From: JAGRCP01 sp942490705
GTDB lineage: Bacteria; Chloroflexota; Anaerolineae; Caldilineales; Caldilineaceae
Reading direction: 5' to 3'
Assembly: GCA_942490705.1 (NCBI GenBank)
Contig: CALNXY010000013.1
Location: 248,001 to 312,000, forward strand
DNA: 64,000 nt
The position numbers and the translations under genes were made by a program. Under the pieces are notes generated by a model. That model saw nothing but the letters and a program-made list of their open reading frames with translations, had not been told where the DNA came from and made no database searches. This document shows positions 35,292-47,866 of the stretch, piece after piece; the first letter of the stretch is position 1, and the number at the start of each line of letters is the position of its first letter.

Positions 35292-36309
35292 ATGGCTACA
35301 AAGGTTGCAATTAACGGTTTCGGCCGCATTGGTCGTCTGGTCTTTCCGCGTGATGGCCGAGCAGCCGGAACGCTTCGACATCGTCGGCATCAACGACCTG
35401 TCTGACCCCAAGACCTTGGCCTATCTGGCCAAGTATGACTCGACCCAGGGTCGCTTCCCCGGCACGATCGAGGCCGGCGAGGCCAGCCTGATCGTCAACG
35501 GCAAGGCGATCAAAGTCTTTGGCGAGCGCAACCCGGCCGACCTGCCGTGGGGCGAGTTGGGCGTTGACGTCGTCATCGAGTCCACTGGTATCTTTACCAA
35601 CAATGCCAGCGATGGCAAGCCAGGCTACGACAGTCATCTGGAAGCCGGCGCCAAGAAGGTCATCATCTCTGCCCCGGCCAAGGGCACCGCCGAGACCGTC
35701 GTGCTGAGCGTCAACGACCACGTGCTGGATTCCGGCGACCACTGTGTCTCCAATGCTTCCTGCACCACCAACAGCCTGGCCCCGGTGGTCAAGGTGCTCA
35801 ACGAGAAATTTGGCGTTGTCAAGGGCTTGATGGTCACTGTCCATGGCTACACCAATGACCAGAATGTTCTGGATCAGGTCCACAAAGATCTGCACCGCTC
35901 TCGTGCCGCTGCCGTCAACATCATCCCGACCAGCACCGGCGCCGCCGCAGCAGTCGGCAAAGTGTTGCCCGAGCTGAACGGCAAGCTGGACGGCTACGCC
36001 CTGCGCGTGCCGGTCCCGACCGGTTCCATCACCGACCTGACCGTCGAACTGGCGCAGGATGTGACCGCGGAAGAGATCAACGCAGCCATCAAGGAAGCTG
36101 CCGAGGGCGAGTACAAGGGCATCATCGAGTATGTCACCGACCCGATCGTCAGCAGCGACATCGTGCACAACCCGCACAGCTCGATCTTCGATTCCGGCAA
36201 CACCAAGGTCATCGGCGGCAACATGGCCAAGGTGACCATGTGGTACGACAACGAGTGGGGTTACTCCAACCGCACCGCCGATCTGGCCGAGCGCTTGATG
36301 CAGCTCTAG
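35292..36309 (+). CDS. gap: Glyceraldehyde-3-phosphate dehydrogenase, one-base frameshift
   Basis: ATG 35292 has AGGAG about nine bases upstream and gives ATKVAINGFGRIGRLVF, the NAD-binding start of GAPDH. At 35346-35347 one extra C shifts the frame; removing it gives a continuous 338-aa protein with SNASCTTNSLAP (catalytic Cys), the His in TVHGYTNDQ, and the C-terminal WYDNEWGYSNR. The enzyme oxidises glyceraldehyde-3-phosphate in glycolysis. The rest of the gene is intact, so a sequencing error is the simplest explanation. It leads a gap-pgk-unknown-tpiA cluster. Confidence 0.85.
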
Positions 36310-36331
36310 GCTCGGAGCAGGTAGAGATGCG

Positions 36332-36478
36332 AAAACGTGAAACGTGACCGTGAAAAGTCCCCGAACGTTCTACGTTTCACGTTTTTGGAGATCGTACGTT
36401 TCACGTTGGAGACGTGAAACGTGCATGATGATGTTGCATCGGCACGGTTCACGTGTGTAACACGTCTCACGTTTTTTT
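36332..36478. repeat. Cluster of ACGTTTCACGTTT-type palindromic repeats
   Basis: In the gap-pgk spacer AACGTGAAACGT and its complement ACGTTTCACGTT recur about five times in both directions, for example near 36333, 36370, 36395 and 36413, ending in CTCACGTTTTTTT at 36467-36478. The last part, GTGT-aacacgtctCACG with seven T, may terminate gap transcription. Confidence 0.65.
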
Positions 36479-36520
36479 GTTGAATGATTCCCACACGTTG
36501 AGCACTGTGAGACAGGAATC

Positions 36521-37711
<1,191 letters not shown>

Positions 37712-37796
37712 CGATTGTTTTGGGGTTGTGCGGCCTAAGTGTGTATCAGACTCCCGAACGTTTCCTCCAGTCCACCTTTTCACCGAGGCATCAGCA

Positions 37797-38254
37797 TGAA
37801 CTTCCTCAAAAGACTGTTTGGCGGCTCCGGCGGCGGCGATGATCGTTTGACGTCCATCTATGAAATGAGCTATCGCTGCAAGGAACCGCATCGAAGGCAA
37901 AGTCGATCTCTTCAACGAAGCTGAGCAAGGACGACGACGGCAAGGGCTAGTACGTGCGCAAAGTGCTGCACACGTCCGGCTGCACAACGAGTTGCTTCAT
38001 TGAAGGCGATGATGGCTATTCTGGTTCGACAGCATCAAGCAGATCTCCGGATCCAAGCGCTGTTCTGAGGCGGACGGTGGCTGACGGCTGGACGAGTATG
38101 CCGGAAGAGTTGGCCATCTTCAACGCCCCGCCGGAGGTAGAAGGCGAGGCGCTGGCTTGAAGAAGAGGAGTACGTCGCTGAGCTAGAGCGATTTAATGCA
38201 CCACCCGAAGACCTTCAGGATGAGGGAACGGATGTTGATCAAACCGTCAGCTAA
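37797..38254 (+). pseudogene. Unknown small acidic protein, frameshifted
   Basis: ATG 37797 opens MNFLKRLFGGSGGGDDRLT, and reading with four or more frame corrections yields about 140 residues: KERIEGKVDLFNE, LSKDDDG, YVRKVLHTSG, CFIEGDDGYWFDSI, then an acidic tail ending in LERFNAPPEDLQDEGTDVDQTVS (stop near 38252). FNAPPE occurs twice, about 60 bases apart, so there is a short internal duplication. I do not recognise the family. It lies between pgk and tpiA. Confidence 0.5.
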
Positions 38255-38287
38255 ACGATTCATTTCTATTCAATAAAGGATTCTCTC

Positions 38288-39148
38288 ATGCGTAAACCGA
38301 TGATGGCCGGCAACTGGAAGATGAACATGACGATTTCCGAAGCCGCCGATCTGGCCAGTGCAATAGTGGCTCAAACCAACGAGATCAACAGCGTTGACCG
38401 GGTAATCTGCCCGACCTATGTCTGCCTGCCGGCCGTGAGCGAAGTGCTGAACGGCGCCAATGTCGCACTGGGCGCCCAGAACATGCATTTTGCCGAGAGT
38501 GGCGCCTACACCGGCGAGATCAGTGCCGCGATGTTGCAGGGGCTGGTTGAGTACGTGATCATTGGCCACAGTGAACGGCGCCAGTACTTTGGCGAGACCG
38601 ACGAGACGGTCAACAAAAAAATCGTCGCCGCACTGGCTGCTGGTCTGAAGCCGATCGTCTGTGTCGGTGAGAGCCTGGAGCAGAATCAGGCCGGCGAGAC
38701 CCAGACTTTTGTGAGCGGTCAAGTCAACGGCGAGCAGGTGTGGGGCGGGCTCGGCCTGGCCGACCTCAGCGCCGAGCAAGTTGCCAATCTGATCATCGCC
38801 TACGAGCCGATCTGGGCCATCGGCACCGGCCTGGCTGCCACGTCGCAGCAGGCCCAGGACATCTGCGGCGGCGTCGTGCGCGCAATAGAAAAAGGACCGG
38901 ATAGGGTCAACGTCAACACTCTATCCGGTCCTTTCTCTATCGTCCTGTTGTATCCGTTGTTGTGTCTTCTACAGAATCTGGCTCAGGAAGAGCTTGGTTC
39001 GCTCGTGTTCCGGGTTGGTAAAGAAAACTTCTGGCGGGGCCTGCTCCACGATTTCGCCGTTGTCGAACATGCAGATGCGGTCGGCAACGGCCCGGGCAAA
39101 GCCCATCTCATGGGTGACGACCAACATGGTCATACCGCTTTCGGCTAG
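38288..39148 (+). CDS. tpiA: Triosephosphate isomerase, C-terminus lost
   Basis: Homology is clear to about codon 200 (base 38890): GNWKMN (Asn, Lys), HSERR (catalytic His, about residue 97) and YEPIWAIGTG (catalytic Glu, about 168). The last 50 or so residues, including the phosphate-binding YGGSVK loop, are absent; the frame instead runs through a terminator hairpin and the opposite-strand ABC gene to 39148. The encoded protein would not be a working TIM barrel. AAAGGA upstream of the ATG is a normal ribosome site. A deletion, an assembly misjoin or sequence error could explain it. Confidence 0.82.
   Translation: MRKPMMAGNWKMNMTISEAADLASAIVAQTNEINSVDRVICPTYVCLPAVSEVLNGANVALGAQNMHFAESGAYTGEISAAMLQGLVEYVIIGHSERRQYFGETDETVNKKIVAALAAGLKPIVCVGESLEQNQAGETQTFVSGQVNGEQVWGGLGLADLSAEQVANLIIAYEPIWAIGTGLAATSQQAQDICGGVVRAIEKGPDRVNVNTLSGPFSIVLLYPLLCLLQNLAQEELGSLVFRVGKENFWRGLLHDFAVVEHADAVGNGPGKAHLMGDDQHGHTAFG
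38889..38934 (-). terminator. Rho-independent terminator of the aap-like operon
   Basis: A perfect 14-bp stem (38891-38904 with 38921-38934), 16-base loop, and five T on the minus strand (38893-38889). It ends the amino-acid ABC operon and also marks where tpiA homology breaks off. Confidence 0.85.
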
Positions 39149-39634
39149 CTCGACCAGACGGCAGAACTTGTGATCTGGGGGGGGGGCGGTGGGGGGGTCG
39201 GGAAGAGGGTGTTTGGGGGGGCGGGGACGGGGAGGGCGGGCGGTGGGGGGGGCGGGACGGGGTCGGGGGGGGGGGGGGTGGGGGGGGGGGGGGGGGGGGG
39301 GGGGGGTGGGGGGGAAAAGGTTGAACTGCTGGAAGACCATGCCGGTCTCCCGCCGGATCGCTTCAATGTTGCGCACATCGTGCGAGAGCTCAATATCGTC
39401 AACGATGATGTCGCCCTGTTGGTGTTCTTCCAAGCGGTTGATGCAGCGGATGAAGGTCGATTTGCCCGAACCAGATGGTCCGCAAATGACAATCACCTCG
39501 CGTTGCTGTACGTCTAGGCTGACACCCCGAAGCACGTGAAAGTCACCAAACCATTTGTGGACATCGCGACAGACGATGATGGGCTCACCGCTCAGGTCTC
39601 GTTCTTTTCTGATTACTTCGAATTCAGTTGTCAT
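38969..39634 (-). CDS. aapP: Amino-acid ABC transporter ATP-binding protein, central part corrupted
   Basis: The N-terminal 105 residues are normal (HKWFGDFHVLRGVSL, Walker A GPSGSGKST at 52-60, VFQQFNLFP), as is the C-terminal 60 (GMTMLVVTHEMGFARAVADRI). Between them, bases about 39170-39316 are almost all G on the plus strand, giving a poly-Pro/Arg stretch where the signature LSGGQ, Walker B and D-loop should be. The protein is 221 aa rather than about 245-255. The frame stays open by chance. Function as in GlnQ/AapP is clear from the ends and from the operon. Confidence 0.82.
   Translation of the reverse strand: MTTEFEVIRKERDLSGEPIIVCRDVHKWFGDFHVLRGVSLDVQQREVIVICGPSGSGKSTFIRCINRLEEHQQGDIIVDDIELSHDVRNIEAIRRETGMVFQQFNLFPPTPPPPPPPPHPPPPRPRPAPPTARPPRPRPPKHPLPDPPTAPPPDHKFCRLVELAESGMTMLVVTHEMGFARAVADRICMFDNGEIVEQAPPEVFFTNPEHERTKLFLSQIL
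39177..39316 (+). other. G-homopolymer-rich low-complexity tract
   Basis: About 140 bases are nearly all G with scattered T, C and A, including several runs of more than ten G. It interrupts an ATPase gene in the conserved core. The pattern looks like a base-calling artefact. Confidence 0.85.
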
Positions 39635-39648
39635 GGAATTTCCTCAAT

Positions 39649-40869
39649 CTAGCGTGTGCCAACGCCGGAAGCGACCTCAATTCGGCGACTCGCATAAGAC
39701 ATAGAAAAGCTAAAGACCCAGTAGATCAGCGCCACAACGACGAAAACTTCCTGATAGCGACCCAGCCAGGAGGGATTGGCCAGGATCGAGCGGGCGATGC
39801 CTAATAGGTCGAAAAGGCCGACGAGCGCCACCAGCGACGTGTCTTTGAAGAGGCCGATAAACTGGCCTACCAGCACGGGAATCACGGCCCGTAGCGCCTG
39901 GGGCAGAATGATGCGTGTCATCGACTGGAAATTGCTCAGGCCCAGCGCGTCGGCCGCTTCATACTGGCCTTGGGGAATCGATTGAAGGCCGCCACGCACA
40001 TTCTCGGCCGTATAGGCGGCCGAGAAGATGATAATCGCGACCATGGCGCGCAGCACACGATCCAAGGGCGGCATATTGGCCGGGAGGAAGAGTTGGAGCA
40101 TGACCTGGGCCATGAAGAGCAGGCTGATCAGGGGCACGCCACGGATGAACTCGATGTACATGATGCTCAGCCAGCGAATGGCCGGCATCGTCGATTGTCG
40201 CCCCAGCGCCAGCAGCACGCCAAGCGGGAACGAAAAGACAATGCCGACAATCGCCAACAGCAGGGAGAGCAGCAGGCCGCCCCACAGGTTGGAGGGAACC
40301 AGGGTCAGCACATTGTCTGAAAACCGGAAGCCGCGAATGATCAAAATTACGATCGGAAAGTAAAGCACCCAGGCGATCGTGGCAACCCGTGACATCCGTT
40401 TTGACTTCCCGTAGCGCCCCAGGGCAAAGAGGGCGATGCCAATTGCCTCGGTAATCAGCAGATTGAGTCGCGCTTCCATCGACAGCCAGGGCAGCAGCAT
40501 GAGCAGCAGGGGAATGGCAAAGACGACAATCAGGGCGACGTTGGCCGAGCGTCCCCATGTTCCCCAGGAAAGGCCGACAACACCCGCCAACAGGTAGATG
40601 CAGAGCCAAAGTCGCCAAATCTGCTCGGCCGGATACTGGCCGCGCATGAGCAGATTCCAGTTGGCAGGGATGACGGCCCATTCCGCCACGTTGAGCGCCC
40701 AGTCCGCCAGACCGCGTACAATGAAGAAAATGAATGCGGCCGCGATGAGGGTTAGAAGTGAGTTGAACCAGCCGTCAAAGAGGTTGCGCCGCAACCAGCC
40801 CCAGGCATTTCTGCGTTCGCTCGGTGGGGGCAGCATGTCAGTGGTATCTAGATCTGTTGCTGTCGTCAT
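39649..40869 (-). CDS. aapM: General L-amino acid ABC permease, AapM/BztC-like
   Basis: The 406-aa membrane protein has a long N-terminal extension with extra helices before the core, as in AapM, and the EAA-type loop YEAADALGLSNFQSMTRIILPQALRAVIP near residues 300-335. Only 14 bases separate it from the next permease and from the ATPase. Together with AapQ it forms the channel for polar amino-acid uptake. Confidence 0.87.
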   Translation of the reverse strand: MTTATDLDTTDMLPPPSERRNAWGWLRRNLFDGWFNSLLTLIAAAFIFFIVRGLADWALNVAEWAVIPANWNLLMRGQYPAEQIWRLWLCIYLLAGVVGLSWGTWGRSANVALIVVFAIPLLLMLLPWLSMEARLNLLITEAIGIALFALGRYGKSKRMSRVATIAWVLYFPIVILIIRGFRFSDNVLTLVPSNLWGGLLLSLLLAIVGIVFSFPLGVLLALGRQSTMPAIRWLSIMYIEFIRGVPLISLLFMAQVMLQLFLPANMPPLDRVLRAMVAIIIFSAAYTAENVRGGLQSIPQGQYEAADALGLSNFQSMTRIILPQALRAVIPVLVGQFIGLFKDTSLVALVGLFDLLGIARSILANPSWLGRYQEVFVVVALIYWVFSFSMSYASRRIEVASGVGTR

Positions 40870-40883
40870 GGCTTCATTTCACC

Positions 40884-42080
40884 CTAGCGCTCGACCAATT
40901 GAATGCGTTTGTTATACCAGTTCATGAAGAGTGAGGTGAGCAAACTGAAGGACAAATAGACCCCCATGACCAGCGTGAAGACCTCAATCGCCCGACCTGT
41001 TTGGTTTAGGATCGTGTTGCCGGCGACGGCAAAAAGATCCGGATAGCCGACCGCAATCGCCAGCGATGAGTTCTTGGTCAGATTCAAGTATTGACTGGTC
41101 AGCGGCGGGATGATCACGCGCTGGGCCTGGGGCAGGACGACCAGGCGCAAGGTTTGCACGTTGCTCAGCCCTAACGCTGTGGCGGCTTCGCGTTGACCTT
41201 TGGAAACGGACTGAATCCCCGCGCGTACGATTTCAGCGATGAAGGAAGCGGTGTAGATCGTCAAGCCTGAGAGCAGGGCGAGAAACTGCTGGCTGAACGT
41301 GCGGCCGCCGGTCGTATTGAGCCCCTCCAGGACCGGGGTCGAGTAGGAGAGAGGGCGAAAGATAATCCAACCGATGACGACGACGACCAGCCAGGTCAAC
41401 AGAAACCACAGAGTGATAAAGGGCATGCGTCCAGTGCGTTTGCCGCGCTGATACTGGAGGACCGCAACGATGATGGCGAGGAACAGGCCGCCTACAAAGA
41501 CCATCATAAAGGTCGCCCAGTTTTCCGTTGGGATGCCCCAAGGAGTGGCAATGCCACGGTTGCTAAGATAGATTGGGAAAAAGGGGTTGAACAGGATGAT
41601 TGCTTCGCGAACGCGGGGCAGTTTTAGAAAGACTGCCTGCGCGATAAAGATCAGCAACAGCAGCAAAGGAATATTGCGAAAGGTTTCCACATAGACGAGC
41701 GCAATTTTGCTCACGAGCCAGTTATTAGACAGGCGCATGATACCAATGATGGTACCCAGAATTGTGGAAAGGATGATGCCGAGAAAGGCGACTTGCAGGG
41801 TGTTGAGCAGGCCGACCATAAAGGCGCGCGCATAGGTGTCGGAGCGCCCGTATTCAATCAGGCTTTCGCCAATGTCAAAGCCGGCGACCTGATCGAGAAA
41901 GCCGAAACTGATGGCGACCCCCAACTGATCGCGCAGGGATGTCACCATGTTGTTATACAGAAAGGCGAAAAAGCCCAACACTGCAGCCACAACGATGATC
42001 TGCGTGATGATGGCCAACACGCGCTCATCCCGCCAGAATGGGGGCCTGGCCGTTGAGGCTTGGCTCTGTCTGTTTTGCAC
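40884..42080 (-). CDS. aapQ: General L-amino acid ABC permease, AapQ/BztB-like
   Basis: This 398-aa permease has about eight helices and the loop REAATALGLSNVQTLRLVVLPQAQRVIIPPLTSQ near residue 300. The extended N-terminal half (large loop about 60-120 and 180-250) is typical of AapQ/BztB and absent from simple His/Gln permeases. It follows the binding-protein gene after 72 bases containing a hairpin. Confidence 0.87.
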   Translation of the reverse strand: MQNRQSQASTARPPFWRDERVLAIITQIIVVAAVLGFFAFLYNNMVTSLRDQLGVAISFGFLDQVAGFDIGESLIEYGRSDTYARAFMVGLLNTLQVAFLGIILSTILGTIIGIMRLSNNWLVSKIALVYVETFRNIPLLLLLIFIAQAVFLKLPRVREAIILFNPFFPIYLSNRGIATPWGIPTENWATFMMVFVGGLFLAIIVAVLQYQRGKRTGRMPFITLWFLLTWLVVVVIGWIIFRPLSYSTPVLEGLNTTGGRTFSQQFLALLSGLTIYTASFIAEIVRAGIQSVSKGQREAATALGLSNVQTLRLVVLPQAQRVIIPPLTSQYLNLTKNSSLAIAVGYPDLFAVAGNTILNQTGRAIEVFTLVMGVYLSFSLLTSLFMNWYNKRIQLVER

Positions 42081-42106
42081 GGTGGAGAGCTGCCTCCTCC
42101 AAACGA

Positions 42107-42138
42107 GAAGGCAGAGGAACGAGCGCCCCTCTGCCTTC
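42107..42138 (-). promoter_or_regulatory. Intercistronic stem-loop between aapJ and aapQ
   Basis: Perfect 11-bp arms (42107-42117 and 42128-42138) with a 10-base loop, and no T tract. Its place directly after the binding-protein gene fits a stabilising or partially terminating structure that keeps binding protein in excess over permeases. Confidence 0.7.
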
Positions 42139-42152
42139 GGGTTTAACCTACC

Positions 42153-43265
42153 TTAGCGAACCGGCGGGGCGTAGAGCAGGCCGCCATCCCAGTAGCCGCT
42201 ATTCAGGCCGCGGGGCAGGTCAAAGACTGTGTCCGGACCCAGGTTGCGGTCATAGATTTCGCCGTAGTTACCGACTTGCTTGATGACCTGATAGGCCCAG
42301 TCGTTGGGCAGGCCAATCTTGGCGCCAAATTCACCCTCTTCGCCGAGCAACTTGCGCAGGTTGGGATCTTCGGTACCCAGGAAGTCATCGACGTTTTCGG
42401 ACGTAATGCCGGCTTCCTCGGCCAGGAAGGTCACGTAGACAATCCACTTAATGATGTCATACCACTGATCATCACCGTGGCGGACCATGGGGCCCAAGGG
42501 CTCTTTGGACAGGGTCACATCCATGATCACGTGGGCATCAGGCTCGGCCATGATCGACTGGCGCGAAACCAGACCCGACTTGTCAGTCGTGTAGGCGTCG
42601 CAGCGGCCTTCTTCGTAGGCGCCGGCCGCTTCGTCGGCAGTCTCGAAGACGACAGGCTCATATTCTACGCCAGCGGCAGCCATCTGGTCGGCCAGATTAA
42701 GCTCGGTGGTGGTACCCGTCTGCACGCAGATCGAACCGCCGTTCAGGTCCTCGAGCGTGGAAAAGCCGTCGGCCTTGCGCACCATCATGCCTTGACCGTC
42801 GTAGAAGGTGGTTGGGGCAAAGTTGCCGCCAAGATCCGTGTCGCGCGACATGGTGAAGGTCGTATTGCGGTTGAGTACATCGGCTTCGCCGCTCTGAAGG
42901 ACGGTGAAGCGTTCGGATGCAGTCGCCGCGCGGATTTCGTAGGCGGTGGCGTCGCCGAAGATTGCAGCCGCAAAGGCGCTACAGAAGTCGACGTCAAACC
43001 CAACGAAAGCGCCGCTTTCATCGATGAAGCCGAAGCCTGGCAACTGGGCGTTGCCGACGCAGATAATGTTGCCGCGGTCAAGCACCGTTTGGAGCGTGGA
43101 TTCACCCGCTTGCGCGGCAACTTCGGCCGACTCGGCGGCCGGCGCCGCTGCTTCCGGCTCGGCTTCGGTCGGCGTAGGTCCGGCCCCGAAACAGGCGGCG
43201 ATGACCATACCGACGACCATGGATATAACCATGCCGAAGACATAAAACTTGGATCGTTTGAGCAT
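42153..43265 (-). CDS. aapJ: General L-amino acid ABC substrate-binding lipoprotein, AapJ/BztA-like
   Basis: Start 43265 has GAGGAG upstream and opens a lipoprotein signal ending IAAC; 22 residues of open frame precede it. The mature protein begins with an Ala/Glu-rich linker, then LDRGNIICVGNAQLPGFGFIDESGAFVGFDVDFC, the start of the AapJ/BztA family, and ends with the characteristic GLNSGYWDGGLLYAPPVR. Four-gene order J-Q-M-P is that of the general amino-acid transporter. A strong promoter lies 229 bases upstream. Confidence 0.9.
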   Translation of the reverse strand: MLKRSKFYVFGMVISMVVGMVIAACFGAGPTPTEAEPEAAAPAAESAEVAAQAGESTLQTVLDRGNIICVGNAQLPGFGFIDESGAFVGFDVDFCSAFAAAIFGDATAYEIRAATASERFTVLQSGEADVLNRNTTFTMSRDTDLGGNFAPTTFYDGQGMMVRKADGFSTLEDLNGGSICVQTGTTTELNLADQMAAAGVEYEPVVFETADEAAGAYEEGRCDAYTTDKSGLVSRQSIMAEPDAHVIMDVTLSKEPLGPMVRHGDDQWYDIIKWIVYVTFLAEEAGITSENVDDFLGTEDPNLRKLLGEEGEFGAKIGLPNDWAYQVIKQVGNYGEIYDRNLGPDTVFDLPRGLNSGYWDGGLLYAPPVR

Positions 43266-43493
43266 GTGGAGTCTCCTCACTGAATGTTGAGATGGTGTGC
43301 GTTGACGAACAGGTTGGTACATTGCCAGCAAAACATATAGAAGGAAAACGTCATAAACGACGCACTTCTTGAAACCTTTTTCGAAGAGGGTATGGGACGC
43401 TGGCGGCTAGCTACTCGTAAATTGAGTATTGTTTGAGACGTCACTGTCTCGAAGGTTTTCTGAGCGTGGGTAATCCGACCCTATATCGGGATG

Positions 43494-43522
43494 AATATAA
43501 CATGGGCCGGGGAGGGCGTCAA
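43494..43522 (-). promoter_or_regulatory. Sigma-70-type promoter of the aap-like operon
   Basis: On the minus strand TTGACG (43522-43517), a 17-base spacer and TATATT (43499-43494). The leader to the aapJ ATG is about 220 bases; I see no riboswitch in it. This and the palindrome at 43553-43651 account for the 387-bp gene-free stretch 43266-43652. Confidence 0.6.
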
Positions 43523-43552
43523 CATCGATTTTTCTTAGGCGCGACACTTCGC

Positions 43553-43651
43553 AAATGGACGGCGGATTGCGCGGATATGGCGGATGAGGTCAGATTCTTC
43601 AGAATTGATCTGCCTGTATCCGCCATATCTGTGTTGATCCGCCGTCCATTT
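43553..43651. repeat. Nested 99-bp palindrome abutting the metH stop codon
   Basis: Outer arms of 15 bp (43553-43567 / 43637-43651) and inner arms of 11 bp (43575-43585 / 43618-43628) are perfect, built from GGCGGAT / ATCCGCC units. The right arm ends two bases from the metH stop. The same ATCCGCC/ATCCGCG motif occurs at 8049-8075 and 47742-47775. Confidence 0.8.
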
Positions 43652-43652
43652 G

Positions 43653-47363
<3,711 letters not shown>

Positions 47364-47387
47364 CTGGATTGATTCCTAAACGGTAAT

Positions 47388-47681
47388 TTACTCAGCTGGC
47401 GGTTCGGTGGAACCGGCCTGACGGGCGGAGCCCGTCGCAGGGTTAATCGACTCGCCGGTCCGTAATCCTTCGACCGGCGCTTCCACTGCGTGATAGGCCA
47501 GATTCTGCCACCTGCCCTCGCACCACAGCCAGACCGATGAGAAGCGGGCCGCATAGTCAAAGCGCGTGGCGCCGTGAGAGCCACGCGCACGCCAGCGACC
47601 GTGGGCGATCGCGCTGTCGTTTCTTGCCACCCACATCTTCCTTCTGCCGTGTCCAGCACCGGGCGAATCTCGAACCCGCAT
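47388..47681 (-). pseudogene. Possible DUF4440/SnoaL-like remnant upstream of metH
   Basis: A 97-codon frame contains AIAHGRWRARG, YAARFSSVWLWCEGRWQNLAYHAVEAP, which resembles the C-terminal half of a DUF4440 (NTF2-like) domain. The N-terminal helices of such a domain are missing and the upstream sequence is repeat-like. It ends 24 bases before metH. This is the main content of the 503-bp space between metH and the divergent C25 gene. Confidence 0.35.
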
Positions 47682-47741
47682 TGTAACGGAGAGGTCAATC
47701 GCAAAGAAATCGTGACGGGAGCCAGAAGGTTGAGCAAAATG

Positions 47742-47795
47742 GACCGCGGATTTCTACGGATAAGGCGGATAGAGGCGGATGAAGCCAAAAATTCC
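47742..47795. repeat. ATCCGCC-type repeat between metH and the second C25 gene
   Basis: The stretch contains ATGGACCGCGGATTTCTACG and GCGGATAGAGGCGGATGAAG, the GGCGGAT/ATCCGCC unit also seen at 8049-8075 and 43553-43651. Here it does not form a perfect palindrome. Confidence 0.5.
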
Positions 47796-47797
47796 CC

Positions 47798-47827
47798 TTG
47801 ATGACCGCCCTTTTGCCATGCTATACT
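47798..47827 (+). promoter_or_regulatory. Sigma-70-type promoter of the second C25 peptidase
   Basis: TTGATG (47798-47803), an 18-base spacer and TATACT (47822-47827). The leader to ATG 47867 would be about 33 bases and includes GGAG. Confidence 0.5.
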
Positions 47828-47866
47828 GCGAGGCATCAGCCCATCGTGCCCCATTGGAGCCAGGTC

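Noticed and set aside
39145..39539. Proline- and glycine-rich frames on both strands
   Set aside because: They are translations of the G-homopolymer smear, not proteins.
47364..47866. Cobalamin or SAM riboswitch upstream of metH
   Set aside because: I did not find the B12-box (GCCACTG-like) or SAM-box cores; the space holds a DUF4440-like remnant and repeats instead.
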